Of a DNA stretch of 64,000 bases, positions 16,855 through 25,173 are shown one piece after another (the stretch's first letter is position 1; the number at the start of each line of letters is the position of its first letter). Origin of the DNA: Candidatus Accumulibacter similis (GTDB taxonomy: Bacteria > Pseudomonadota > Gammaproteobacteria > Burkholderiales > Rhodocyclaceae); the NCBI GenBank assembly GCA_013347225.1, contig CP054595.1, forward strand, positions 930,001 to 994,000, in the 5' to 3' direction. The position numbers and the translations under genes were made by a program. The notes beneath the pieces are model-generated. The model was given only the letters and a program-made list of their open reading frames with translations. It searched no databases and was not told the origin of the DNA.

Positions 16855-17460
16855 GTGGCCACCGCATCGAAGAAACCCGCACGAACCGTCTTCACCCTGA
16901 AGATCGAACTCGTCGACAGCCAGCCGCTCATCTGGCGCCGGATCGTGATCAGTGGTCATGCGAGCTTCGCCGTGCTCCACCACGTCATTCAGGCCGCGAT
17001 GGGCTGGCACGACGCGCACTTGCACGAGTTTCGGGTCGGCGAACAGCGCATCGGCGTCCCGGACCCGGAGTACGACAACCCCGACCGGCCCACCGCGATC
17101 GAGAAGAACATCCGCCTCAATCGCCTGCTCGGCACCGGCAGTACCTTCACCTATCTCTACGACTTTGGTGATAGCTGGGAGCATCGCCTGAACGTCGAGC
17201 AGGTGAAGGATGCCGGCGATCGTCATGGCGATGGATGGATCGCCCGGGTCGAGAGCGGAGAGCGCGCGTGCCCACCGGAAGATGCTGGCGGCATCGAAGC
17301 GTACCAGGACTTTCTGGCACGCTGGGAGCACGACCCCTACGGCGAAGAGACCGAAGGCCTGCGCACTTGGGCCGGGCTCGACTTCGATCCCGCGCGCTTC
17401 GACCGTCTGGCGGCGAATGCGGCCATCGACCGCATGTTCTGGAACCGCTGGGTCAAGTGA
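16855..17460 (+). CDS. PRiA4b ORF3-like protein, moron in the structural operon
   Basis: A 201-residue protein of the plasmid pRiA4b ORF-3 family. It contains VFTLKIELVDSQPLIWRRI (about residues 12-30), FAVLHHVIQAAMGWHDAHLHEF (about 40-61, quoted for its HxxHxF core HDAHLHEF), and YLYDFGDSWEHRLNVE (about 100-115), all hallmark segments. The family's biochemical role is not established. It is the only plus-strand gene among about 25 minus-strand structural genes, has its own promoter-like sequence and a GTG start after AAGGATC, and its 3' end overlaps the convergent connector gene by 8 bases. This is the pattern of an acquired moron expressed from the prophage. Confidence 0.85.
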   Translation: MATASKKPARTVFTLKIELVDSQPLIWRRIVISGHASFAVLHHVIQAAMGWHDAHLHEFRVGEQRIGVPDPEYDNPDRPTAIEKNIRLNRLLGTGSTFTYLYDFGDSWEHRLNVEQVKDAGDRHGDGWIARVESGERACPPEDAGGIEAYQDFLARWEHDPYGEETEGLRTWAGLDFDPARFDRLAANAAIDRMFWNRWVK

Positions 17461-17737
17461 TCCGGGTGAGTGTGGCGCGGCACTCCGAGCCATCGCCGAC
17501 TTGCCGCACCTCGCGAACCCGGTAGCGCTGGCCCTGGATCGTCAGTTCGTCGCCGGTGGCCAGCGCCAAGCGCTGCGCCGGATAGCGGATGGTGTAGCCG
17601 CGGCTGACGCCGAGCCCGTCCAGCACGTCCTCGTCGGGCGCCCGGAAGTCGACCCAGACGACCACGCCGGCACACTCCGCCGCGGTGAGCAGACCGGCAT
17701 GGGCCGCGGCGTCGTAGAGTTCCTCGAGGGTCGCCAT
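17453..17737 (-). CDS. Head-tail connector/attachment protein (FII-like)
   Basis: A 94-residue protein starting at ATG 17737, 8 bases after the capsid gene. The sequence MATLEELYDAAAHAGLLTAA then VVVWVDFRAPDE and ATGDELTIQGQRYRVREV gives a short alpha segment followed by beta-strands, as in gpFII/Phage_attach proteins that join head and tail. Position directly after major capsid supports this. It ends in an 8-base convergent overlap with the plus-strand moron. Confidence 0.65.
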   Translation of the reverse strand: MATLEELYDAAAHAGLLTAAECAGVVVWVDFRAPDEDVLDGLGVSRGYTIRYPAQRLALATGDELTIQGQRYRVREVRQVGDGSECRATLTRIT

Positions 17738-17745
17738 GGCGAGGA

Positions 17746-18756
17746 TCACTGCATGACGAGCTTCACCAGCACGCCCGGCCGGTGACACATCGGCAACGGG
17801 TTCGACTGCGTGTGGAGATCGGTGCCGCGGTCGAACTTCCGCGGTTCCTGCTTGGCGTACAGCGGCTGGCCCAGCGTGTTCACCGTCTCGTTGAAGTCGG
17901 CTGGCGCGACGTAGGTGCCGAAGGTATCCACCGTCCCCTGCGGGAAGCAATGGCCTTCGCCGGCCTCGATGAAGCGACGGGACACGCCGCTGGCGTCGGT
18001 CGCCTGACCACGGTACTCCTCGAAGGTCAGCCCGCCAAAGGTGAATCCCGCGCGCATGTCGTTGATCAGCACCGCGCCCTGCTGCCAGTTCTCGTACGCC
18101 TTCTCGACCTTCGGATGGCCGGTCAGCTTCTCGAAGAACTCCGGCGAGACGAGACAGTGGATGCTGCTCATGAACTCGCCCAGCAGGTGGTCCTCGACGT
18201 GACGCAGCACCTCGGCACACTTCGCCTTGACGTTCGTCGTGTCGACGTTCAGCGCGAAGTTCACGGTCTTCGGCGTGATGTCGAACTCATCGAAGAGATC
18301 GACCAGCGTCGACCCATCGGCATCCAGGATCACGCCCTTGAGCGCCCCCATGCGCAGGTGCTCGAGCGTGATCGCGTGCTTGTTGCGCATCGTCTCCAGA
18401 TGCCGGGCCATCACGCCGGCGATCGTCTCGACCTCGGACTCGCTGCCGAAGGCCCGCACGCCCTGGACTTCCTCCGGCAGCACCACATCATCGTGCGGGA
18501 TGTGCGGCACGACGAACGGGCGCAGCGTGCGTTTGCCGCGGCGCCCGACGGTCCCGGGCGACCCCGGCGGCAGCGTCGGCAGCAGGTTCAGCACGCCATT
18601 GCGTTCCTCGACGATCAGTTGGCGCTGGCGCACCGGCTTGATCGGGAACAGTTTGAGCGCTTCCAGGCGCCCGTAGCGGTTCGGCAGCAGGTTGATCGCC
18701 ACCGTCAACGCGGCCATCGAGAAGGCCGGCGTGTGAAAGGGATTGTTCATCGGCAT
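17746..18756 (-). CDS. Major capsid protein (lambda gpE family)
   Basis: A 336-residue protein of the lambda E type. Diagnostic segments are FSMAALTVAINLLPNRYGRL near the N-terminus, RPFVVPHIPHDDVVLPEEVQG (about 80-100, only partly quoted), and the C-terminal HTQSNPLPMCHRPGVLVKL. Length is typical (lambda E is 341 residues). It forms the icosahedral shell and lies between the decoration protein and the connector, as in lambda. Confidence 0.93.
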   Translation of the reverse strand: MPMNNPFHTPAFSMAALTVAINLLPNRYGRLEALKLFPIKPVRQRQLIVEERNGVLNLLPTLPPGSPGTVGRRGKRTLRPFVVPHIPHDDVVLPEEVQGVRAFGSESEVETIAGVMARHLETMRNKHAITLEHLRMGALKGVILDADGSTLVDLFDEFDITPKTVNFALNVDTTNVKAKCAEVLRHVEDHLLGEFMSSIHCLVSPEFFEKLTGHPKVEKAYENWQQGAVLINDMRAGFTFGGLTFEEYRGQATDASGVSRRFIEAGEGHCFPQGTVDTFGTYVAPADFNETVNTLGQPLYAKQEPRKFDRGTDLHTQSNPLPMCHRPGVLVKLVMQ

Positions 18757-18767
18757 GGCAGTTTCCT

Positions 18768-19145
18768 TCAGACGGAGGGACGAGCCAGGATCCCCAGGCT
18801 CTTCAGGGTGGCGAGGGCGGCGTTCTTCTCCGCAGGCGTGATGCCAGCCGGCCAGACCAGGGCGGTATCGGCCACGACCGCGTGCCGGCCGACGATCAGG
18901 CCATCGGGACGATCCTGGAGACGCGCGTCGATCGCCCCCAGCAGGACGCCGCTCGGGATCTCGGTCCCGTCGCTGGCGGACGGATCGAGTGCCTTGACCT
19001 GGCCGGTCGCGGTCACGGAGCCGACGACAGCACCCAGCGCCAGGTTCTGGCCCGCGGCGACGGTCACGCGATCACGCGAGTAGAGATTGGGCGCCTCGTA
19101 CTTCAGGAGGTCGCCGAGGTTGTTGGCTTCGGTGAGGGCGGGCAT
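18768..19145 (-). CDS. Head decoration protein (lambda gpD family)
   Basis: A 125-residue protein with NLGDLLKYEAPNLYSRDRVT at the front, GQNLALGAVVGSVTATGQ in the middle and ITPAEKNAALATLKSLGI at the end, all typical of the head decoration protein D/HDPD family. Trimers cap the three-fold axes of the capsid. It lies 3 bases after the protease/scaffold gene and 11 bases before the capsid gene, in lambda order. Confidence 0.9.
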   Translation of the reverse strand: MPALTEANNLGDLLKYEAPNLYSRDRVTVAAGQNLALGAVVGSVTATGQVKALDPSASDGTEIPSGVLLGAIDARLQDRPDGLIVGRHAVVADTALVWPAGITPAEKNAALATLKSLGILARPSV

Positions 19146-19148
19146 GGA

Positions 19149-19508
19149 TCAGTCCTTTCCGGTAAGTTTCTTGACCGCCTGGATCAGCGGGTTGTGGTCG
19201 GGCGGCGCTTCGCGCGCCGGGGAATCGGGGCCAAGGCGCGAGTCGATTTCGAGACCCTCGGCGCGTGCCGCCAGCAGCGCGCGGCGCACCTCCGCGGCGC
19301 TGGCTCCTTGCGCCAGGAAGGTCACGATGCGCTGCGGATCACCTGCCAATTGGCACAGTTCGGCGATCGCCAGGGCCTCGGCGCGCGTAGCGTCGATGGC
19401 CGACTGGACGGCGTCGTCGCCGGGCGATGGCAGGGCGCCATGGGACGTGGCGGGTTCGGCTGGAGCCGCGGTGTGCTGCGGGACGTCTGGGGTGATGCGT
19501 TCGGTCAT
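19149..19508 (-). CDS. Nested scaffold protein from an internal start (Nu3-like)
   Basis: In frame within the protease gene, an ATG at 19508 is preceded by a perfect AGGAGG seven bases upstream. Translation from it yields 119 residues, rich in Ala, Glu and Pro and predicted helical, ending HNPLIQAVKKLTGKD. This reproduces the lambda C-Nu3 arrangement, where the scaffold is made from an internal start in the protease gene. Strong internal ribosome site and domain boundary are visible; expression is inferred. Confidence 0.7.
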   Translation of the reverse strand: MTERITPDVPQHTAAPAEPATSHGALPSPGDDAVQSAIDATRAEALAIAELCQLAGDPQRIVTFLAQGASAAEVRRALLAARAEGLEIDSRLGPDSPAREAPPDHNPLIQAVKKLTGKD

Positions 19509-20408
19509 GGTGGAAACCTCCTGAGAGCAAAGGGAAGAGGCAAGGAGCGATCGGCCTGCCGTGAGCGGGCGCCCCGGCGAACGCCGCGCAGCCAGAAACA
19601 CACCGAAGTCGATGACGGCGTCGTCGAAGCTGCCCTGGGCATCGGCGAGACCGGCGTTCAGCGCTTCGGGACCGAAGTACAGTCCCGCTTGGGTGCCGCG
19701 CACGAGGGCCGGATCGAGGTCGCGCATGGTCGCGACGTGGTCGATGAAGATCCCGTACAGCCGGTCGAGTTCGGTCTGCAGGCGGGCCTGTGCGGCCGGG
19801 TGAAGCGGTTCGTGCGGCGAGAAGTCGTTCTTCTGTTCGCCGGCGGTGATCGCCGTGTAGCGGTAGCCCTGCTGCGCATCGCGCGCCGACTGGTCGACGT
19901 GCAGCGCGATGACGCCGATCGAGCCGACGCCACCCGTATGGGTGACGTACACCCGCGAGGCAGCCGAGGCGAGGACGTAGGCCCCCGAGAAGGCCGAGTC
20001 GGCCGCGATCGCCCAAACGGGCTTGACGGCATTCGCCGAGCGGATTCGTTGCCCGAGTTCGAAGACCCCACCCGCCTCGCCGCCGGGAGAGTCGACATCG
20101 AGCAGGATGCCGGTGACCTCGGGGTTGGCCACCGCGGCGTCCAGGAGCGCCCCAATCTCACCGTAGGACGTCAGGCCCGAGGCCGCTTCGAGTCCCAGTG
20201 TTCGGCGCACCAGCGTGCCGTAGACCGGAATCACGGCAATGCCGGGCGGTGCATCGGGCGCTACTCGCGGCGAAGGGCGTGCGACGGCCGCGTGTGGTTC
20301 GGGCCAACCGATGCGCGCTCCAAGCACGGCGAGCAGGATGTCGAGCTTGGCCTGAGCGAGCAGGAGCGGCGTCCCACAGAGACGGGACGCCAGGTGTACG
20401 AGCGGCAT
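19149..20408 (-). CDS. S49 family head maturation protease (lambda C-like)
   Basis: A 419-residue protein. The start at 20408 is chosen because it follows the portal stop by one base and gives the family N-terminus. The S49/ClpP-like domain (about residues 60-290) contains PVYGTLV, LDVDSPGGEAGGV, and the nucleophile region SAFSGAYVLASAA with the Ser in SGAY. The remaining C-terminal part, about 120 residues, is acidic, helical and scaffold-like and can also be made from an internal start (see the nested feature). It processes portal or scaffold during head maturation. Confidence 0.9.
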   Translation of the reverse strand: MPLVHLASRLCGTPLLLAQAKLDILLAVLGARIGWPEPHAAVARPSPRVAPDAPPGIAVIPVYGTLVRRTLGLEAASGLTSYGEIGALLDAAVANPEVTGILLDVDSPGGEAGGVFELGQRIRSANAVKPVWAIAADSAFSGAYVLASAASRVYVTHTGGVGSIGVIALHVDQSARDAQQGYRYTAITAGEQKNDFSPHEPLHPAAQARLQTELDRLYGIFIDHVATMRDLDPALVRGTQAGLYFGPEALNAGLADAQGSFDDAVIDFGVFLAARRSPGRPLTAGRSLLASSLCSQEVSTMTERITPDVPQHTAAPAEPATSHGALPSPGDDAVQSAIDATRAEALAIAELCQLAGDPQRIVTFLAQGASAAEVRRALLAARAEGLEIDSRLGPDSPAREAPPDHNPLIQAVKKLTGKD

Positions 20409-20409
20409 G

Positions 20410-21888
20410 TCAGGATTCCTGTGGATCGGGTGGCGGCGCCGGAGCCGCCGCCGGCTCGTTCTGGTTGTCGTACCGCGGATCGCTGTCGAACCGCAGTCCC
20501 AGCGCATCCGCTCGGGCGTTGTCGGCGGCAATCTCGCGGTCGATGTCCTCGGCGTCGTAGCCAAACGACGAGATCGCTTCCGAGCGGCTGGTGAGCCCCG
20601 CCCGGATGGCGAGCTTCAGGGCGTTGAACTCTTTCTGCGGATCGACCCACTGCCAGCCCTGCGGGATCCATTTCGCCGTGAGGGTCGCACGGGGATCGCG
20701 CGCGAAGCCGGGCACATCGATTTGCCCGGCCAACACCGCCTGCTCCAGCCACGCCCGCCACACCGGCCGGCAGAGCTGATGCACGATCACGCCGTGCTGC
20801 AGCATCTCGCAGCGCCGGCGGAATTCGAGGAGGCCGGCGCGGATGCTGGAGTAGTTCACCCCGGTGAGATCGCCGGTCAGTTGCTCGTAAGTGATGCCGA
20901 TCGCGGCGGCCACCGCGCGGAACTGATTGCGCAGGAACTCACTGTAGCTGCCGCCGAGGTCGGCCGGGTCGGAGAACTTGATGTCTTCGCCGGGCTCGAG
21001 GATCTGCAGCGTACCGGGTTCGAGCCCGGCGAGCGCCACGCCGGCAGCGTCGGCCAGGCCTTCGCCCATCAGGTTGTCTTCGGGACTCTGGCGCGTGATG
21101 AAACCAGCGAACATCGCGGCGGTCTTCTTGCGCACCAGTTCGGCGTCGTCGTACTGGTCGAGCTCGTGCAGCTTGACCAGCGCCCGCGCGAGCCACGGCT
21201 CGCCGCGGATCTGGCCGGGTCGCAGCGGGCGGTAGAGGTGGATGATCTCGGTCGCCGGCACGCGCACGGTGTCGAGTCCACCGGCACCCGACATCGGTGA
21301 GAGCGCTCCGTCTTCGGGGTGCGAACGGTACAGGTGGTACGCCACCCGTTGCCCAAGGCGGTTGAACTCGATGCCGGCGCGCACGACGTTGCCGCTCTCG
21401 GCGACGGTGTTGAGCGTGACCGGCAGATGCTCGGGTTCCAGCACCTGCAACTGCAGCGGAACGACCAGCCCATCCTCGATGCGGCGGTAGCGCAGACGGA
21501 CCAGCGCTTCACCGCCTTCGAGCATCGCCCGGCAGGCGAGCGCCTGCAAGCCGTAGAAATCGGTGAGTCCGGCGGCGTCGGCCTCTTCGGTCCAGTCCCG
21601 GAAGAGTGCCTGCAGCCGCTCGCGAAGCGCGACGTCGGCCACCATCGACTGCGGCTTGATGCCGGTGCCGATGGCGTTGGCGACGAAGGCATCCAGCGCC
21701 GCCGCGGCCCAGGGGTTGCGACGCACGAGGTCGCGACTCTTGGCGCGCAGTTCCGTCTGCGTCGAGAGCAGGGCGGCAATCGCGCCCGGATTGCCGGGCA
21801 TCCAGGCGAGCGTGCGCCGCCCGCTGCCGGTGCCGTCGTAGATCGGCAGGCTCGCGAAGCTGGCCTTGATCCGCGTCCAGAAGCTCAT
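20410..21888 (-). CDS. Portal protein (lambda gpB family)
   Basis: A 492-residue protein, start ATG 21888 overlapping the stop of the gpW-like gene (TGATG). It carries the lambda portal signatures: RDLVRRNPWAAAALDAFVAN, EIIHLYRPLRPGQIRGEPWL, and RAVAAAIGITYEQLTGDLTG with NYSSIRAGLLEFRR. It ends in a Pro/Ala-rich acidic tail. Twelve copies form the DNA gate in the capsid. Length and order (gpW-portal-protease) fit the family. Confidence 0.93.
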   Translation of the reverse strand: MSFWTRIKASFASLPIYDGTGSGRRTLAWMPGNPGAIAALLSTQTELRAKSRDLVRRNPWAAAALDAFVANAIGTGIKPQSMVADVALRERLQALFRDWTEEADAAGLTDFYGLQALACRAMLEGGEALVRLRYRRIEDGLVVPLQLQVLEPEHLPVTLNTVAESGNVVRAGIEFNRLGQRVAYHLYRSHPEDGALSPMSGAGGLDTVRVPATEIIHLYRPLRPGQIRGEPWLARALVKLHELDQYDDAELVRKKTAAMFAGFITRQSPEDNLMGEGLADAAGVALAGLEPGTLQILEPGEDIKFSDPADLGGSYSEFLRNQFRAVAAAIGITYEQLTGDLTGVNYSSIRAGLLEFRRRCEMLQHGVIVHQLCRPVWRAWLEQAVLAGQIDVPGFARDPRATLTAKWIPQGWQWVDPQKEFNALKLAIRAGLTSRSEAISSFGYDAEDIDREIAADNARADALGLRFDSDPRYDNQNEPAAAPAPPPDPQES

Positions 21889-22094
21889 CAGAAACCCTTG
21901 TCGGTGGTCACGCGGATCTGGCGCGTGCGCCGTGCGCCGGCCGCGCGGGCGAGAGACGCCTCGACCTCGCGGATCGCCGCCTGGATCTCGTCGACAGTGC
22001 GGTACTCGACGGTCTTGTCGCCAAAGCTCACGCGTTTCTCGCCAGTCGCCAGCGCCTTCTGCAGCGCGAGCAGTTGTTCGTTGCTGTAGGACAT
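21888..22094 (-). CDS. Head-tail joining protein (gpW family)
   Basis: A 68-residue protein with SYSNEQLLALQKALATGEKR and VEYRTVDEIQAAIREVEASL, the two-helix pattern of gpW. The ATG at 22094 is preferred over an upstream TTG at 22109. It lies between large terminase and portal, as in lambda. gpW stabilises packaged DNA and prepares the head for tail joining. Confidence 0.9.
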   Translation of the reverse strand: MSYSNEQLLALQKALATGEKRVSFGDKTVEYRTVDEIQAAIREVEASLARAAGARRTRQIRVTTDKGF

Positions 22095-22105
22095 GCTGTG
22101 GGATC

Positions 22106-24538
22106 TCAATTGAGCCAGCGGCTGCGGATGACGCGTCGGGTGGTCCGTCGGGTCCCGGAAGCGACGAGGCCAGCGCTGGGGGTGGCCTCGGGGTCCGGGG
22201 TCGGCAGAGTTCTGCGCGGTTCGTCGGGCAGCGCGAGGCCCAGCTGTCGTTCGAGTTCGCGCCAGTGCCGTTCCTCGAAGCGGTCAAGACCGGCGGCGGC
22301 AGCGGCGGCGCGGGCGTATTGGTAGCAGTCGACGCCCTCGTTCCGCTCGCGCATCTTCTGCCACTCGCGCACCGCGAAGCCTCGGCGGTCGCGACGGGTG
22401 ACCAGCTGCTCGGCACAGAGCTGCTGCAAGTACTCGGCGTCGACCTTCGGCAGATGGACGTAGCCCGCGGGGTAGCGCAGGGTGCTCCCGTCGTCGGCGA
22501 CCTCCGGCGTCTTCTTCAGGTTGTTGTACAGCTCCAGCTTGGCGATGCCGCCAACGACCGAGAACAGCTTGATGCCGCGGCGCAGCCGTTTGCCACCCAG
22601 CGACACTTCGACCGCCGTCGGTGTGCCGATCAGGGCGGCGCCGCGGGCAATGCCCTTGACCGCCATCAGTCGCGGATCGTGGCAGGCGCGGACGAAGGCA
22701 TACGCTTCCTGCGTCGCGAAGCCGGTGTCCAGCGCGAAGCGCGCGAGCGGCACCTGCGCGCCCGAGTCGTGCGTCCACGTTTCGCTGAGCAGCGCGCCCA
22801 GTTGCTTCCAGACGGTGTCGCGGGCGGTGTCGCCCATCAGCACGCGGTGCTCGACGAGCCACGACTCCTTGCCGCGGCCGAAGGCCCAGATCGAGGCTTC
22901 GATGCGATCCTTCTGGACGTCGGCGCCACCGACCAGCAGCAGACCGCCGGCGGGGATGCGGCCGATCGGGTAGTCCTCGCGACGCTCCAGCAACCGCTGC
23001 CAGTCGGGCGCTTCGCCTTCCTCGACCCAGGTCTCGCCGAGTTCGGTGTTCTTGAAGGTCTTGATCGCGGCCGAGGAACCGGATTCCTGGCGCACGGCGC
23101 TCTCCCAGGCGGCGGCGATCTCCCGCCAGCTGCGCCAGCCGATCGGGCTGTACAGACTGGAGAGGTGAAAACCGGCGGTCTTGCCGCTCGCGGGTGCCAG
23201 CGCCCGCCACTCGCCTTGCTCGAGCATGCGCGTCTTGTGATGCTCGGCGATGGGTTGTTCGCAGGACTCGCAGACGTAGGCCGCGGTCTCCGGCCGGCCC
23301 TTCTCCCAGCGCAGTTGCTCGAAGCGCAACCATTGGCGATGAGCGCAGTGCGGGCACGGCAGGAAGTAGCGCCGCTGGTCGCTGGCTTCATACTCGCGTT
23401 CGATCGCGCTCGCGCCGGCGATCGTCGGCGTCGAGACGATGAAGATCTTTCGGCGCGCAAAGGTGCGGGTGCGGGCTTCGGCCAACGTGATGGCATCGCC
23501 CTCGCCGTCGACGTCGGTCGGATAGCCATCGACCTCGTCGAGAAACAGGTAGCGGACCGGCATCGAGCGCAGGCCGACCGCGCTGTTGGCGCCGGTCATC
23601 ACCAGCACGCCACCGCGGAACTCCTTCGCCAAGATCGTGTTGCCGGCATCGCGGCTACGGGCTGGCGCGATCCGCTCGGCCAAGACCGGCGATTCCTCGA
23701 TCAGCGGGTCGATGCGCTGCTTCGAGTTGCGCTTGGCCATGTCCACTGTCGGCGACACGGCCATCATCGGACCGGGCGCGTGGTGGATCACGTAGCCGAT
23801 CCAGTTGTTGCCCATCTCCGTGTTGTGGGTCGGGATCCCGCCGCGACCGCACAGGTACAGGTGGCTCGGGGAGTCGACCGCAATACAGCGGACCGGAACC
23901 GAATCGACCGGGCGGATGGCGGTGATCGCGCGCTTCTCGCCTTCGCCGGGGTGGCCATTCGCACCCGGCGGACGGGCGACCACCGAGAATCGCCAGACCG
24001 CATGCCCGGCCAGTCGCTCACGACCGACCATCTCGGCCGTGGTGACGGTGCGCGGTCCGAGCGCGTCACATCCTTCCTCGAGGATCGGCCAGCGGTGGCC
24101 CGCATCACAGACGATGACCTCACCGCCTGCGAACTCGATCGCGAAGCACGCCCGGTCCAGCAGCACCGGCGAGATGCCGGTGACGCGACACGGCCGGCCG
24201 TCGTCGGCGAACACCACGTCACCGGAAACCAGGTCGCCCATCGTCGTCCAGCCGCTCGGCGTCGGGACGGGTGTCGTCAGCGCGAGCGGGGCGCCCAGCT
24301 GTGCGCCCTTCATGAAGACGATCCGCTCGACCGGCGAGGTCGGCGACAGGCAGTCCATGATCGCCTTCAGATACGGCGTGCGGCTCGTCCGCCAGCGGCC
24401 CGGTTCCGCCGAGGCCTTGCTGGAGAGCATCCGGTGGCGGTCGGCCCACTCGGACACGGTGAGCAGCGGGTCGGGCATCAAGCCTTCGTGCCAGGCCCGC
24501 TCGATGTCGAGTGCGCCGTCGTAGTCGAAGTCAGCCAT
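22106..24538 (-). CDS. Terminase large subunit (GpA family) containing a mini-intein
   Basis: An 810-residue precursor, about 654 residues after splicing, starting at ATG 24538 (TGATG overlap with the small terminase). The ATPase motif region reads VFMKGAQLGA before the intein and TEMGNNWIGYVIHH after it. A Walker B-like LFLDEVD lies at residues 331-337, and a zinc-ribbon-like CPHC...CESC pair lies at 395-398 and 423-426, typical of the GpA family. A C-terminal nuclease domain follows. It cuts concatemeric DNA and powers packaging. The intein must splice out to rebuild the P-loop region, so packaging depends on splicing. Confidence 0.93.
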   Translation of the reverse strand: MADFDYDGALDIERAWHEGLMPDPLLTVSEWADRHRMLSSKASAEPGRWRTSRTPYLKAIMDCLSPTSPVERIVFMKGAQLGAPLALTTPVPTPSGWTTMGDLVSGDVVFADDGRPCRVTGISPVLLDRACFAIEFAGGEVIVCDAGHRWPILEEGCDALGPRTVTTAEMVGRERLAGHAVWRFSVVARPPGANGHPGEGEKRAITAIRPVDSVPVRCIAVDSPSHLYLCGRGGIPTHNTEMGNNWIGYVIHHAPGPMMAVSPTVDMAKRNSKQRIDPLIEESPVLAERIAPARSRDAGNTILAKEFRGGVLVMTGANSAVGLRSMPVRYLFLDEVDGYPTDVDGEGDAITLAEARTRTFARRKIFIVSTPTIAGASAIEREYEASDQRRYFLPCPHCAHRQWLRFEQLRWEKGRPETAAYVCESCEQPIAEHHKTRMLEQGEWRALAPASGKTAGFHLSSLYSPIGWRSWREIAAAWESAVRQESGSSAAIKTFKNTELGETWVEEGEAPDWQRLLERREDYPIGRIPAGGLLLVGGADVQKDRIEASIWAFGRGKESWLVEHRVLMGDTARDTVWKQLGALLSETWTHDSGAQVPLARFALDTGFATQEAYAFVRACHDPRLMAVKGIARGAALIGTPTAVEVSLGGKRLRRGIKLFSVVGGIAKLELYNNLKKTPEVADDGSTLRYPAGYVHLPKVDAEYLQQLCAEQLVTRRDRRGFAVREWQKMRERNEGVDCYQYARAAAAAAGLDRFEERHWRELERQLGLALPDEPRRTLPTPDPEATPSAGLVASGTRRTTRRVIRSRWLN
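23822..24289 (-). other. Mini-intein in terminase, probably class 3 (W-C-T type)
   Basis: A 156-residue insertion at residues 84-239 of the terminase. It begins PLALTTPVPTPSGWTTMGDL, a Hint-domain block A without Cys or Ser at position 1. Block B reads CDAGHRW, block F VPVRCIAVDS and block G GIPTHN followed by T in the C-extein. The combination of Trp after the block B His (W67), Cys in block F (C135) and Thr in block G (T154) is the signature of class 3 inteins. There is no homing endonuclease domain. If the first intein residue is Ala instead of Pro, it would start one codon earlier. Confidence 0.88.
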
Positions 24539-25080
24539 CAGTCCACCCGCGGGCGAAGCTCGCCCAGCTCCTGCAAGTGCTGGCGCACCGCGCCGTCGAG
24601 CGCGATGTGCAGGCTGTGGGGATCGACCCCGAGCTGCGAGGCCATCTGCGCCGAGACGCGCGCCGGCCAGTTGAGCCAGGCATCGCGCTCGGCCCGTGCC
24701 AGCTTGAAGACCTGCGCGAGGGCCTGCGCGCGGTCGATCAGGTCGCCCTTGAGTTGCGCCAGCCGCACCTTGTTGGTCTGCGCCTTGACGACCTCGTTGA
24801 CCGTTCGTGCCTGGAGCAGCGACGTGCCGCCCGCGGCGAAGGTCGGCGTCGCTGCTTCGCTTGCGGGTTCCCGCACGGCGACTGTCTCGGCCCGGCGCGT
24901 CGTGCCCGCGCGGGGCGTCTCCGAATTCCTCGCCCAATCCCGGTCGGCGCGGTCGGGATCGATGGTGCCGTCGGCCTCCGGCGTGATCCGCCCGGCGCGG
25001 ATGGCCTTGTGGACGGCCGTGTCCGAAACCCCACGGTGCCGGGCGTAGGCGCGAATCGACAGCCCCATGATCGTCCTCAA
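24538..25080 (-). CDS. Terminase small subunit-like protein
   Basis: Up to 180 residues; the start may be at 25080 or at the ATG four codons later (25068). The N-terminus GLSIRAYARHRGVSDTAVHKAI is a winged-helix DNA-binding motif as in Nu1-type small terminases, followed by a linker and a helical region (KGDLIDRAQALAQVFKLARA) seen in this family. It recognises the packaging site and recruits the large subunit, whose gene overlaps it by one base. Confidence 0.8.
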   Translation of the reverse strand: MRTIMGLSIRAYARHRGVSDTAVHKAIRAGRITPEADGTIDPDRADRDWARNSETPRAGTTRRAETVAVREPASEAATPTFAAGGTSLLQARTVNEVVKAQTNKVRLAQLKGDLIDRAQALAQVFKLARAERDAWLNWPARVSAQMASQLGVDPHSLHIALDGAVRQHLQELGELRPRVD

Positions 25081-25108
25081 GCCGTGCCGCGGTGCTCCAT
25101 CAGAAAAC

Positions 25109-25154
25109 GCTTGGCTTCTGTTTCGAACAGCGCGTTCATGTGTTCGTCATCAAC
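25109..25154 (+). promoter_or_regulatory. Seven-copy upstream element, copy 1
   Basis: A 46-bp element with CTTGGCTTC, nine variable bases, CAGCGCGTTCAT, then a TCGTCATCAAC tail, 20 bp before the ATG of the DUF932 gene, with a GAGGAG ribosome site between. One of seven near-identical copies found only upstream of small accessory genes and the DUF2924 gene. TTGGCT and TTCATA are spaced 18 bases, compatible with a promoter. Confidence 0.75.
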
Positions 25155-25173
25155 CACCGCCGAGGAGAACACC

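Noticed and set aside
21866..25048. A 1060-residue plus-strand frame opposite the terminase and portal genes
   Set aside because: It is antisense to well-supported phage genes and has the Arg/Ala/Gly-rich composition of a GC-rich shadow frame; no family motif.
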